The notes below the pieces were generated by a model. That model was not told where the DNA came from. It was given only the letters and a program-made list of their open reading frames with translations, and made no database searches. Position numbers and translations under genes: made by a program. Shown here piece by piece: positions 1 through 13,244 of a stretch of 64,000 bases of DNA. How positions within the stretch are numbered: position 1 is the stretch's first letter; the number at the start of each line of letters is the position of its first letter. The stretch is from Hippophae tibetana (taxonomy: Eukaryota > Streptophyta > Magnoliopsida > Rosales > Elaeagnaceae), in NCBI GenBank assembly GCA_037013495.1, contig CM072812.1, positions 35,298,501-35,362,500 on the forward strand. Reading direction: 5' to 3'.

Positions 1-1263
1 ACAAAACATAAAATAGTAAATTGAAAATAAGTTAAAACATATGGCATGAAATAGAGAGTTGACCCTATTTTTTAATGGGTTGGAATCTCAGGATGGTACA
101 TGTTGGGATTTTTTTAAAATCTCAAATGCTCTTAAAGATAAGAAACAATACAAAAAAAAAAGAGAAAAAAAATAAATTTATATCATGAAAGTTTAATAGA
201 AATAAAATTGAAAAGAAAAAAGGACAAGGTAATATATATGGAATGAGACGGGATTTTGGTTCTATTTATTTGAGTTTTATTAAAAGTGGTTTTTAATAAA
301 AATGATTTCAGATGAAATAGTTACTTAAAGAAACACAAAATATTTTTATAAAAAGCATAAATTTACCCTTATTTGGAATTAAAAAAAATACTTTCAAGTT
401 ACACTAATTTCCTTAGGATGTTGAATAAGATAAGAAAAAATAACTTTATTTTATCTTAATTATATTATTTAAGTATCAAAATCTTATAATTCTTTATTAT
501 TTTGACCATCAAAGAAATATAAAAACATTCATATTAATATTATATAATACTACTTTTAATATAAGACATCAAATGCTATGGCAGAACCCAACCTTGCCAA
601 TGCCACAAAGTTTTTGTCCTATAATTAAAAGAAAGAAAGAAATAACTCCAACAGAGTTGGAGACAAAAGGTCAACTATCTATTTTTTTTCCTGACCTGAA
701 ATTCAGATTCTATCCGATGAAAATGTAACAAAGATTTCAATCAAACAATCAATTATGATGCGTGACAAAATAACGTTTCATCAAATGCTCACTCTCACTT
801 CTCTTTCTTTCTTTTTTTTGTTCATTTGGAAGAATTATTTCTCAGTTGACCGTTGAAATAAAAGTAAATTGCTTTCACTAACACCACAAAACAGAGCACC
901 AAGATCCTCACAACGCGTAGAAGGTATGGGTTTCTAAACATGACAGCCTTCGTTTTTGGACGTATTGAATGGTGCACATATAGTGGAGGATTAATTATGT
1001 CATTATCAATTTAAATATTTCAATCTAAGTTTTTTAAACAACAAAAGAAACATATAAGTTTTTAAAAAATAACAAATATACTCCTCATTGTTAATATTTT
1101 TCTCCTTTTAGTGGAAGTATTTGAAAAAAAAGCCAAAAATTTAAGAGATATTGTAATAAAAAAGTAGTGAAGGAAATATAATGGCCTATTATTTAATCAT
1201 GTAGGGTGTTTTGTAGTTTACAAAAATCTTATATATATATATATATCAAATAGATTATTATAA
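1..1263. other. AT-rich spacer without a recognised gene
   Basis: No coding sequence is seen. A somewhat less AT-rich stretch at about 560-990 carries a W-box-like TTGACC and pyrimidine tracts. It could be a promoter remnant, but no downstream exon follows it. A short (TA)n run lies near 1230. Confidence 0.5.
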
Positions 1264-1266
1264 TAA

Positions 1267-1894
1267 GGTGTCGTTTGGTTCGTAGAATGAAATCGGAATC
1301 AGAATGGAATGAAATGAAATGGGGTTTAGGGTTTAGAGATTTAAGATTTGGGATTTAGGGTTTAGAATTTAGGGTTATATTTGTGGGTTAAGGTTTAGGG
1401 TTAAAATAATTATTTTTCTAAAAAGGTATTAGGGTTTTAGAATTTGGGATTTTGGATTTAGGGTTTTAGGATTTGAAATTTGAGGTTTAAGGTTTAGGGT
1501 TTTAGGATTTGGGATTTGGGGTTTAGGGTTTAGGGTTTGGGGATTTAGGTTTTAAGATTTAGAATTTTAGGATTTTAGGGTTTAGGGTTTAGTGTTTTAG
1601 GGTTTGGTGTTTAGGGTTTAGGGTTTTAGGATTTGGATTTAGGATTTTAGGTTTTGGGATTTAGGGTTTAGGGATTAGGGATTTGAGTTTAGGGTTATAT
1701 TTGAAGTGAGGGTAAAATTGGAAAACAAATTGAGATGGGAATGGAATCATGATTCCTAAAGGGGGAGAAGGAATTGTGATTCCTTCTCCTCTAGTAATCG
1801 ATTCCATTTTGTACCCTTTTGTTCAGCGCAATCAAACACATAAATGGAAAGAATCGATTCTATTCCTTTTCATTCCCTCTAATCAAACAACACC
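1267..1894. mobile_element. PIF/Harbinger-like MITE with internal telomere-like repeats
   Basis: The left end reads GGTGTCGTTTGGTTCG. The right end, reversed, reads GGTGTTGTTTGATTAG, so the two are imperfect terminal inverted repeats. They are flanked by TAA on both sides (1264-1266 and 1895-1897), the 3-bp target duplication expected of Tourist/PIF-Harbinger elements. The similarity continues inward as G/A-rich GAATGGAAT-type sequence. About 1320-1700 is a run of degenerate TTTAGGG/GATTTAGG units. There is no transposase, so the element is non-autonomous. A decayed relative lies at about 28404-29075. Confidence 0.75.
1320..1700 (+). repeat. Degenerate telomere-like TTTAGGG tract inside the MITE
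   Basis: Many copies of GGGTTTAGGG, GGATTTAGG and TTTTAGGATTTGGG variants occur without a fixed period. The tract lies entirely within the MITE boundaries, so it is element cargo and not a true chromosome-end relic. Confidence 0.8.
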
Positions 1895-2153
1895 TAAAGG
1901 TTAAGAGGTTTCATGTGCTACTGTCACCTTATTATCAACAAGATACAATTTAGTAGTACCCAATTATTTAAAATGTAAGCATAAGTTTATTGTACACTTA
2001 TAATTCAAAAATGATCACTTATTTGGCGCATTTGTTTTATGTGACCTATAAAAGTAGCTTGTGAATGTCATTTATATATTTTTTTCCTTATACATAGGAG
2101 TGTGCAATTGTTTTTTCCAAAAATCAACAATTAATTTGAGTCTAACATATAAT

Positions 2154-2155
<2 letters not shown>

Positions 2156-2241
<86 letters not shown>

Positions 2242-2263
2242 TGTATGTATGTATGTATGTATG
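2156..2263. repeat. Compound (TA)n-(ATGT)n microsatellite
   Basis: About 28 TA units run directly into about 12 ATGT units with almost no interruption. Confidence 0.95.
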
Positions 2264-5200
2264 GGTTAAAATAGGTAAAAAAAAATCAAAATTGACATTT
2301 TTTAGTTCGGTTGGAGGTCTAAAAATTATAAAAATCGAATAAATTGAAAATATTCTAAAATTTTAAAATCTAAATATAATCAGTAAGGACTCACACTTAC
2401 AGTCACTCTCACCACTCGTGTTTCATGTCTCACTCAAGTTATTCTCAAATTAGTTCAAGATCATCAAATTAATAAAAAAAAATGACATTACCATATAGAC
2501 TATATGTTTTTGACTGATAATATGAGATTTTACCTAGATTTACAACTTCATCTTATGGTTGGTAATTTGATAAAAACACTCTTATTTTTTTAATTTTTCT
2601 ATAATTAGTATGTAAAAAGTTTTTAATGGTTAATTTTAAAAATAACCATAATTCTATATTTGTATAAAACCAACTAGAATTAGTATATCTCTTCTTAGTG
2701 ATAAGAGATTAATTAAATAGATATATGATGGTAATAACTTTTAAGTTAAATTATATGGTATGCTTTTTATGTTTCAATTATAAGAGACTTTTATATCATA
2801 TTATGATTATAGGTACAAAATTTTCAAGCCAGCATTTCTTAAAACGACTTTATAGATTGGTTTAAAGATTGATTTTTTTGGGTTTCATGGGTCGGTTAAG
2901 GTTTTGGGTTTTCTAAAATAACCGTGATAAGATGGGCTTATAAAATGACTTAAAAATCAATATAACCAACCTACACCCACTTCATACATATGGATAATTT
3001 TTCTTTCCATTTCAAGTATAATATATTTATTTATTGAATGATTTCATGTTTAATCCCACAAGAATGAACATATGTTCAATTTTTATACACTCTAAACATA
3101 TGCTCAACCCATATTTTCAATTTAATTTTTGTATAATTATGTTTTCAAAAAATAAAACTGAAACATATTTAGATTATAATATTAAACATAGAGAACATGC
3201 AATAATCATATGTTCAAAATATTACATAAATTGAACATATTTCATTAAATAAATTTAAAATATTTTTCATGTTCAACATTCATATATCTCTCTCTTATAT
3301 GTTTCACTGTCATCTATCTCTTTAGGAGGTATTAAAAATTAAACTTTATTAATTTTTTCTTACACAATTTTCTGTGACTAATTTTAATTTAACAGTTACA
3401 CTAACTCTCATGTTGATTGGATTAACTATCACTTCAACTTGATCTAGTACTAACTAATAATTCATCATTGTAAAGTAGAATCTCCATGTTAATTGTAAAA
3501 TAAGCACAACAAAATATGGTATTATCTAACTATTACAACATTAAATATGGTAGAATAGATGAATCGCTTGCAGTTTCCTTGATAATTTTTTTTTTTTTTT
3601 GCTGTAATTAATTTAGTTAGCTTTTAAGACTAAGTTCGTTTTTATGTTAATATATTGACCAGCTTGTGACAAATTTCTTACCCTTGATTTTTCTACTTGT
3701 GCTTGGATGTCTCCACTTGTGAACGTGTGTCACTTGAGTTTTTGCAATTTGAAACTTTATTTTTGAGAGGTACAAATTGGTTTCTTTCATTTCTAAATCA
3801 ATTAGGGTCTAGTGTTAACTTGTTTCATACAAACATACACACCGTTAGGTTTTTAATTGTAGGAAACTATATAAGGGTCGCTTAAAATCATATTGACTCT
3901 TCACCACACTTTTGATTAGTACACAAAGACTGCATTTTTATTTCTTGCGTGAACTTATGCAATTTATTCAATATTTCTATGAACATTTAGCTTCTAGTTT
4001 TTTCTTTAATTCATATGATTGCATATACTACTCATGTGTGTGGCCAAGATTAGGTGATCTATATGTTAAGTTAATACAAGCTTTTTCATTTTAATTTTTG
4101 CTTGATATCTTATTCTAGGATTTACTAGCTAGCTGCTTTTGTTTAATTGAAAAATGTTTTGAATCCACTAGCTTATAGATTTTTTATTTTATTTTTTGGC
4201 TAAAGAATCCACTAGCTTATATAGTTATTTGTTAAATAATTCATCAAGGACACATCTTCCACTTACACTATTGTGCTAACCTTGTCAGGTAAAAGGTATT
4301 GATGCCTTAGGTGACTCATGGAATGGGTTGATTGAAGGAATGGTTCAAATAAGACACATATCGGTTTATAAAATAGTATCTTGCATTAAGAAAAAAAATA
4401 TTGTTAAAAAAAATATTGTTATAGTATTTATAAGTAATATAAACGAAACTTATATTCATTTTAGATTAATATTTTTGGATTGGATATTGCTTATACAATA
4501 AATAAAATTTACATAATATTAGGGCTTCAATCAATCAATGAGTCACAAAAAAAAATCTCTTATAATATATATATATATATATGAAAGAAAAATAATTAAT
4601 TCAAATAAAATTATAACATAATAAAAATAAGTTACAAATAAAAAAGAGTTAGACATGTTTAAAAAAAATATTAATATATATAATATTTAGAAGTATTGTG
4701 AAACTAAGATTACTTTAATTTAATGTTTCTTATTAATTATACACTAAACAAAGTTTACACCACACCTATGCATTTTGAAATGAAAGTGACCTAAAGTACA
4801 TTCAAACAATACTATTATAAGGCAATAGCCTAAGATCAACTTTGTAATTCGTGATTGATAGCTTATGTGGTTTATAGACATGTGATTTTCCTCCTCTTAA
4901 ATCATTTTGAATTAGGTTGTTTTTATATAAAAAATATTACACATACATTTTATATTTTATTTTGCATTTACTTTTACACCTAGCTACATGAATTTGAATT
5001 ATTTAATTTTAAATTTAGCATAATTTCATTAAAAACTTATTCACTTCCATAATAGAAACTAAACAATATATAGAATTAACTAATAATTCCACTCCCAGCA
5101 TTTCTTATGGAAGTTCAGCTCTTTCAATTCCCACATAATTAACATTGCAATTTGCCTCCATTATTCTTCAAATCATTAATTATCTGTTAAAACGTTGATA

Positions 5201-5524
5201 CTATTTCCTTTTTTATTTCACAAAAATGTTTGAATCACTATAAGACTAAATAATTTAGCATACTGTTAAAAAGTACAGAGTTATTGCTCTTAAAATAGTG
5301 GGAAATTTAAAAAATAATAATAAAACTTTCCTCCTCCAAGTTATTTGATATTTTTAATTATGATAAAAAACTGATTTAGAAAAATACTAGAGAATCCCAC
5401 CAAGTTTCATACCTACTAAATTAGCATTAAACTGGCTATTATTCAAAATCATTTAAATCCTACTTTTACATTTTTCATTCTGGCTTAAAAAAGAAAATCT
5501 AAACTCTTAGTACTGAAAAGTTAA
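2264..5524. other. AT-rich spacer without a recognised gene
   Basis: Only short open frames without recognisable content are present. A motif family around the palindrome GAACATATGTTC recurs at about 3060-3280. A (TA)n run lies near 4565. Confidence 0.5.
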
Positions 5525-5529
5525 TTAGA

Positions 5530-6600
5530 ATCTAGTACACTTTAGTTGCATTTTTCTAATGCAACTATTAAATACTCTTTATATCACCACTACACAACTT
5601 AGACAAATGCAACTATGAAAAACTCTTTATTTCGCAACTACACAACTTAGTACTACTTATGTGACACAAATCTAATATTTATTTGCATTTTAATGAAATT
5701 TAATTTATGATTAAGATTTGTTTGCTTGTGTTTTTGTTAAAAGAAGTTTTAGGTTAAAATGGTTTCAGAGAATCATAAAACACAAAATGTGATTTATGAG
5801 CCCCAAAATTACTTATGACAAGTGTTTTACTATTTATTTATGAAGTGTTTTTTTAATGTTAGAAGCGCTTTTACATGATTCCAGAAGCATAAACAAACAA
5901 ACCCTATAAGTCTATTCAACTAAGTGGTTTTGCTTACTAATGGTGCTATATAGAAGAAAAACTCTATCTATCCTCACTATAATTGCATCCATACTCAAAA
6001 TAAACTACACAATTCATAAACACATGTAGGTCCTACATGATTTAATATAAGGATATGTGATTAATGGTATAAATTGAGATGAGATATTAATAATATTAAT
6101 GGTACAATTCATTTATTTTTAAAATTCATCTTATATTCTCATACTTAATTTTTAATGAGATAAAATGATAACAAGATGTTAATAATTAAGATATTGCATT
6201 ATCTATGATGAAACTAAATAAAACAAGTAAGAAAATAAAACAATATAATATATGATATATGATACATGATTATTTATAATATAAGTTTAATAAGAGCTAT
6301 AATATAAAAATATTGCTCATTAGAATTACAATCTAAATGAGATTAAATGAAATGAGTCAATATTGTATCATGAGCATGTTAAAGACATTAAATAAGTCAT
6401 GAAATGAAACAATTTACTTTACATATCTATCCTTGTCTGCAAACCAATAAAAATTTAACATGTAGTTGAGTTTTTATGCAAGGGACAAATAGAATTACTC
6501 TAGAAGGACTATTTTAATAAAAATTTAACATGTAATTAAGTTTTTACCCCATGGACAAATTGAACTACTCTAAAAGGATTATTTTGATAATTAAATGATC
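5530..6600. repeat. Upstream copy of an approximately 1-kb tandem duplication
   Basis: This block matches the next one in order over its whole length. Shared landmarks are TTTAGTTGCAT (5542 and 6619), the AAACTACACAATTCATAA segment (about 6002 and 7023), and the ACTCTAGAAGGA/ATGATCAATAA end (about 6500-6600 and 7500-7550). The offset falls from about 1077 to 946 bp, so indels have accumulated and the duplication is old. An internal 75-bp duplication (about 6448-6590) is seen only in this copy. The segment at about 5711-5905 has ends resembling inverted repeats around TTTGTTTGCTTGTG and may be a small embedded MITE. Confidence 0.8.
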
Positions 6601-6606
6601 AATAAA

Positions 6607-7555
6607 ATCTATTAGAGTTTAGTTGCATCATTATAATGCAACTATGAAAAACATTTTATATCATTGATACATAACTTAGTAATACTTATTTACACAAATC
6701 TAATAGTTTTTTTGTATTTTAATAAATCTTAACACATGACTAAGAGTTTGTTTACTTGTGTTCTTGTCAAAAGTTATTTCAGTTTGAAATGATTTTAGAG
6801 AATTAATAAGCACAAAATCTGTTTTATGAGCCTTAAAATTGTTTATGACAATTTTTTTTCTATTTAACTATGAAGCTTTTTTTTATGTTAAAAGCGTTTT
6901 TACATTATTTCAGAAGCATAAACAAATAAACCTATCCACCTAAGTGGTTTTGCTCCCTAGCGGTGCTATATAGAATGAAAACTCTATCTATAACCATTAA
7001 AATAGTATCCCCACTCAAAAATAAACTACACAATTCATAATATTTATAGTTCTCACATGATTTAATATAAAGTATATGTTTAAAAGTGTAAATTGAGATG
7101 AAATGTTAATGAGATTTATGTTACAATTTATTTATTTTTAAAATTTATCTCATCTTGTCTTGCTTAATTTTTAATAAGATGAGATGGTAATGAGACAGTA
7201 TTAATTAAGATATATTAATTGTAGTCTAAATGAAATAGATAAGAATACAAAAATAATATAAAATATGATATATATAATTATTTATAATGTAATTTTAATA
7301 AAAAATGATATAATTTATGATTAAAGTTAGGTTTATTATAGCTACAGTATGAAATAATATTAAAATAAAATTAAATAATATTTTAAAATGAACACATAAA
7401 AAATATTAAATAAGATATAAAACATGAGACAAAAATCCTTATGCAAAGTAATAAAAATTTAACTACTTGGGTTTGTGCGCCTGTAACAAATAGTATTACT
7501 CTGGAAGGAATACTTTGATAATTACTATTTTGATAATTACGTGATCAATAACCAT
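6607..7555. repeat. Gene-proximal copy of the approximately 1-kb tandem duplication
   Basis: This is the second copy of the block at 5530-6600. It ends about 45 bp upstream of the sulfate transporter TATA box, so the duplication has doubled the proximal upstream region of that gene. GAGAC, the core of the sulfur-responsive SURE element, occurs near 7192 and 7427. Pentamers of this kind are expected by chance, so this is weak evidence. Confidence 0.75.
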
Positions 7556-7601
7556 TTTATTTAATACCACAGCTCCATATGTTTATCCCTTTTTGTGTGT
7601 T

Positions 7602-7609
7602 TATAAATA
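7602..7609 (+). promoter_or_regulatory. Probable TATA box of the sulfate transporter gene
   Basis: TATAAATA lies about 150 bp upstream of the start codon and implies transcription starting near 7635 and a leader of about 120 nt. The position is inferred from the motif alone. Confidence 0.5.
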
Positions 7610-7646
7610 AAACCCTTAAATGCTACCTCCATTAATAGCAATAAAC

Positions 7647-7700
7647 ATGTTCTAATCTTATAATTGTTGTTGTTCTCTAGAGAAAATGAGAGCTAAATAG
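7647..7700 (+). promoter_or_regulatory. Two minimal upstream ORFs in the inferred leader
   Basis: ATG TTC TAA lies at 7647-7655. ATG AGA GCT AAA TAG lies at 7686-7700. Both precede the main start at 7757, in the short leader implied by the TATA box. Such short frames can lower main-frame translation; whether they do here is not shown. Confidence 0.4.
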
Positions 7701-7709
7701 CTCTTCTAA

Positions 7710-7731
7710 AGTTCCCCAATAAACACTTCAA
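7710..7731 (+). promoter_or_regulatory. Bulged miR395-like site in the 5' leader
   Basis: AGTTCCCC (7710-7717), then AAT (7718-7720), then AAACACTTCA (7721-7730). Against the conserved plant miR395 sequence this pairs with miRNA positions 20-13 and 11-2. Three target bases face position 12, so there is a 2-nt net bulge next to the cleavage position. The similarity to the exon 1 site continues a little downstream (CAATCAA/CAAACAATCAA). Confidence 0.5.
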
Positions 7732-7756
7732 TCAATTAACAACGGCTTCTTCATAT

Positions 7757-10700
7757 ATGGAGGAGGACAAAAATCGTGATGATCTTGAAAAGCTCAAGTG
7801 GAAGATGAACGATCCTCATCATCCCCCAGGGCCAGGAGTACAGTATTTGGAGCTCATGGAATCAAATGGAAACAAAGGTCTGAATGATACCGACGACATC
7901 TTTGTACCAATTTGTTCCCCCAAACACTTCAAACAATCAAGCACTAATGCTTTTGAGAATTTCAAGATTGATGAGGAAATTGTACCTCATCTTGATGAGA
8001 AAAATAGCTCTGCTCATCAAAGATCTCAATGGGTTCTTAATTCACCTGAGCCTCCTGGGATTTTTCATCAGATCAAGGACACTGTAAAAGAAAAAATTTC
8101 AAGTGTTGGAAATAAGTACAAGTGTTGTATAAACCAATCATTTAGCAAACTTATACTTTCAATCCTTCAGGAGATATTTCCAATTCTCTTATGGGGAAGA
8201 GACTACACGCTCACAAAATTTAAGCATGATTTAATGGCTGGTTTAACTATTGCTAGTCTCTGCATCCCCCAGGTAATTAATTAAAAATTAAAGGAAAAAA
8301 ATTGAATTTTATTTATTTATTTTTTACTCGAACCAGTAAGTAGGCTTCATGCAGTTGAGTCACAGTTAATTAATTAAGTTAAATCTACTTAAAGTGTTTT
8401 TTATATTGATTTTTTTTTAATTTAATTTAATGTAGAGTATTGGATATGCAACTTTAGCAAAGCTTGATCCTCAATACGGCCTCTGTAAGTCGGTTAATTT
8501 GGGGAAAAATTTTGTTGATTGAGTTTATGGGTGAAAATAATATTTGAAATTAATTTAAATTTTTTTTTGTATTTGTATTTGTATTTGTGTTGTAACTAGA
8601 TACAAGTTTTGTGCCACCACTTATCTATGCTGTAATGGGAAGTTCAAGAGACATTGCAATTGGACCAGTAGCTGTAGTTTCATTGCTTTTGCCTTCGATG
8701 CTTCAGAAACTGCAAGATCCTGCAGCTGATCCTGTTTCTTATAGGAACCTTGTTTTTACTGCGACTTTCTTTGCTGGTATTTTTCAAGCTGCCTTTGGAA
8801 TCTTCAGGTCGATCTCCCTTCTTTCTCTCTCTCTCTCTCTTTAAAATATTCATAATCGTGTAATATTTTATTATTAATTATTTTTAAATTATTTTCTATG
8901 GTTAATTCTTAATACTCGTATGAATTAAACAGATTGGGATTTCTGGTGGATTTTCTATCTCATGCTGCTATAGTTGGGTTTATAGCAGGGGCAGCAATCA
9001 TAATTGGTCTTCAACAACTAAAAGGACTCCTTGGGGTCACCAACTTCACTACCAAAACTGATATTGTTTCTGTTGTGAAAGCAGTTTGGAACTCAGTTCA
9101 TCATTCTGTACTACTTTTTTCTCTCTGGATTAATCATCTTTTTTTCTTTTTATGTTTTATTTTTAGGGAAATAGATAATTTCAATAATTAATCTTTCAAT
9201 TTATATATAACTCATTTATTAATCTGATTTCATTTTTATCGCCCTCTGAAAAACAGCATATCTTCATCATCTCATGAAAATAAAATAAACATATGTTTAA
9301 TGTATTTATCATCATCTTATAAAAATAAAATAAACATATGTTTAATATATTTATTACCCTAAAAATATTTAGATTGATCCAATTTAAATAAATAATTATC
9401 TAAAAATATTTGAGATTTTCTCGTGTCCAAGTGATATGACTCTCAACCCTTATTATCATAGACCCAACTTATAATCTTATCCTATAATATTTCATTTATT
9501 TAATAAAAAAAAGAAAACTTTAATATCCCTTTAAAAAAATAAATAATTATCTAAAATTAGTAAAATTAAAGAAATTAGGATATCAAATTAATGAAAATCA
9601 GAGTACTCAATTACTCAATTTAATTTTTGAGGACTAACTCAAAAACTATGAAGGTATATATATGATAGCTAAGAAGACATATTATATTAAATGAGTATTT
9701 ATTATTTAGGATAAATTTGGAGATGAAAAAAATAACTATATATATGAAAGTGGTTATGATATTCACTTAAAAATAATTAATTATCATTAAAATTAATTAG
9801 TTAATAAAAAGTTTTCCTTGATTTTGTCCTGATGATCATCCTATTTTTTCATTGGACAGTGGAGTCCTCAAAATTTCATAATTGGGTGCTCATTTCTGAG
9901 TTTCATCCTAATTGCTAAATTTTTGGTGAGTATTTTATTAAAAGGTGTATTAATTATTTTAGTATTATTGCTCTAAATGGGTGATTTATAAATTATTCTA
10001 AAAATAATAATAATAAAAATAATAATAATTGGGATTATGTCAGGGAAGAAAGAAGAAGAAATTGTTCTGGTTGTCAGCTGTTGCTCCTCTAATATCAGTT
10101 ATATTATCAACAGCAATAGTATTTCTAGTTAAAGGTGATGAACATGGAATCAAGATTGTCAAACATATCAAAGGTGGTTTCAATCCCATCTCAGTTAATC
10201 AGTTACAGCTTAATAGTCCATACGTTGCAGATTTGGCTAAAGTTGGACTTATTGTTGCCATTGTTGCTCTCACGGTGAGTAGTATACTCCTTTAGTCCGG
10301 TACCTGATCATTGCAATTCATGCATATATAATGCAGTCAATCATCCTTTTTAGTTTTCAATAAAAATGTATGAATTTAAAACCGACATGTGAATGACAAT
10401 AATTAAAATGACTTATTTTTTTAATTAATTGATTGTTTGCAAAATAATGTTTATATTTCAAGATAAATATTTAACAAATTTTAATTATTTTGAATATTAA
10501 TTTACTGTTATTATTATACGTTAAAGGTTTATTTTTATCCACTTTAATTAAAAACTAAAAACTACTTAAATTAAAATGTAATCTAAATAATATAGTTCTG
10601 TATCTATATTAATTGACAAAAAAAATAAAAAAAATTTAACAAAATAAACTATAATAAACAAGTAAATGAACAAAATAGAAACGGATAATATTACATACAA

Positions 10701-13212
10701 TAAAAACAATGAATAGATATATAATTATACGTGTGATAATAATTAGAAATAGTTAAATTTGTGGGAAATAAAAACTGTGATTTTAAAGAAATGATACTTA
10801 TGGTAGTAAAATTAAACTAGTAAGTTCAACATTTATTACTCTATAAGAGTAATATTAAAAATAATAAAAATATATACGAAAAATGTTATACTAATACTTA
10901 ATGGAAAAAGTGAAATAACATAATATTCAAATAATAAATATAAGAGGGGTATTACTATATATTTTTAAAAAAATAAAGAGACATTTGTAAAGACAACATA
11001 GTGATGAAAAAAAAATTATAGAAAAGTTGAAGTGCCCCCTCTGATTAGGTTGGCTCCCTCTCTGTTCACACTGTCTAAAAACTTGCATCTATGGATACAC
11101 ATAACACATAGATATCCTAAACATATCAATGTACACTCTCTTGTAACTAAATATAAATAATCGGTTTTTGAAATTATTTGTGGTTTTTGAAATTGAAAAA
11201 CCTTAAAAAAATAATCGTTCTTACTTTTTTCTAGCTAAACCGAAGCTATAAACTTATGCATAATCGGTTTGGTTTGATCACTTTTTATTGGGTTTTATGG
11301 CCTCCCCTACTAGTTTGCATATTGATTATAATGGCGTGGTGGTTTTGTGAACTTCAGGAAGCAATTGCTGTAGGACGGTCATTTGCAACAATTAAAAGCT
11401 ACCACCTTGATGGAAACAAAGAAATGGTAGCATTGGGATTCATGAACGTAGTTGGGTCTTTTACTTCTTGCTATGTAGCAACTGGTAATTAATTATATTT
11501 TGATAGTACTTATTTAATTATCCAAAAGTGTTTTGAGACTTTATTTAATTTTGAAGTTATGCAGGCTCATTTTCTCGAACAGCAGTAAATGTGAGCGCTG
11601 GGTGTCAAACATTGGTATCAAATATAGTAATGGCGATAACAGTGTTGGTTTCATTAGAATTGTTGACAAAGCTTCTGTATTACACTCCAACTGCAATACT
11701 TGCATCAATTATTCTTTCAGCTCTTCCTGGACTCATAGACTTGAATGAAGTTTACCAAATTTGGAAACTTGATAAGCTTGACTTCTTTGCTTGCATTGGA
11801 GCTTTCTTTGGAGTGTTATTTGTATCTGTCGAAATTGGTCTTCTAATAGCGGTAAGAACTCATGTACTACATGTCCGGAATTTTGATCAATTTTAATAAT
11901 AATCTTGAATTTTGATAGCTTAAAATTACTATTAAAATTAAATAGAATTAAATAAAAATATTTCATTTTTAAATCAAAAGTTACAGCCAATGTCCCAAAC
12001 TTCTAGAAAATACCACCAATGAACTTACAATTTCATATTTTATATATTTGTATTTAAACAATAAGCCATTTTTACTATATCATCCCAAAGTTCCGTCTTT
12101 TGTTTAAAAAAAAAAGTTAAGAGCAAAAATTAACCAAAAATGACACATATTTACAATGAGTGCATCAATATGTAAGGTTTGTATATATTATGTAATACAG
12201 TTTGTACAGAAGAGTACTAATGGTTTCGAGATATTTTCAACCATAACATCAAAATGTGCGACTGTAGGACTTGTTTTTATGTCACTGGAATATTAAACCT
12301 CATAACTTAGCTATGATGACATGAAATGAACATTTATAGATGATTAATATTTACAAAATTTTATTTAACATTGCAGATATGTATATCATTTGCAAAGATC
12401 ATTATAATCACCATTAGACCAGGGGCTGAAACACTTGGAATACTTCCTGGAACTAGTGATATATATTGTAGTATAGAGCAATATCCCATGGCTACTCAAG
12501 TCCCAGGAGTTATGATAATCAGAATCAAATCTTCCATGCTTTGTTTTGCAAATGCCAATTTCATTAGAGAAAGGTATATTTATTTAACTTTTTTTCTTCT
12601 TTTATATATAGATAGAGATAGATAGAAATCATCAAGTTAAATTTAGGGTTTAGATTTTATTATGTTAATATTTTCCATTTAAGGTATATAATTTGTTCAT
12701 TTTTAAGACAAGACTAATTTATACTCGTGTTGCTCACCTTAATTGTGTCAACTAAATCATTTCTAATATTTTTATCTATCTATAATATATTGTTTGAATT
12801 TATTTGAAATTCACAGTTTTCGTATAGAAAGATATCTAGTCGGGCTCATAATTCTTGATCGTGTAGCTCATTCCTTTAGCCTTTTTCCATATTATAATTA
12901 TGGGTCTGCTTAGATATCTTTCGGTACGAACTCTGTACGAACACGGTAAATTTCAACCAAGTTTAAATATATATATATAAATCAAAATCACATGTAAAAT
13001 AATTTTGGATAAAAATATTCTTATATTTTAAATAAACGATATACATTGGTTTTTAATTTTAGTTTAAATTATGAAAAAACAAATAAACTAAGATCATTAA
13101 ATAAAAAAATTCTATAATATTATAAGTGATGAAATGCAACCCAAATCACTTTTTTTTTTAAATAAATCACTTTAACTACTTTCTTTTTTAGTGAGTAAAG
13201 TGATGAAATTTG

Positions 13213-13244
<32 letters not shown>

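Noticed and set aside
1320-1700. True interstitial telomere from a chromosome fusion
   Set aside because: The units are degenerate and irregular, and lie precisely inside a MITE with TIRs and a TAA target duplication.
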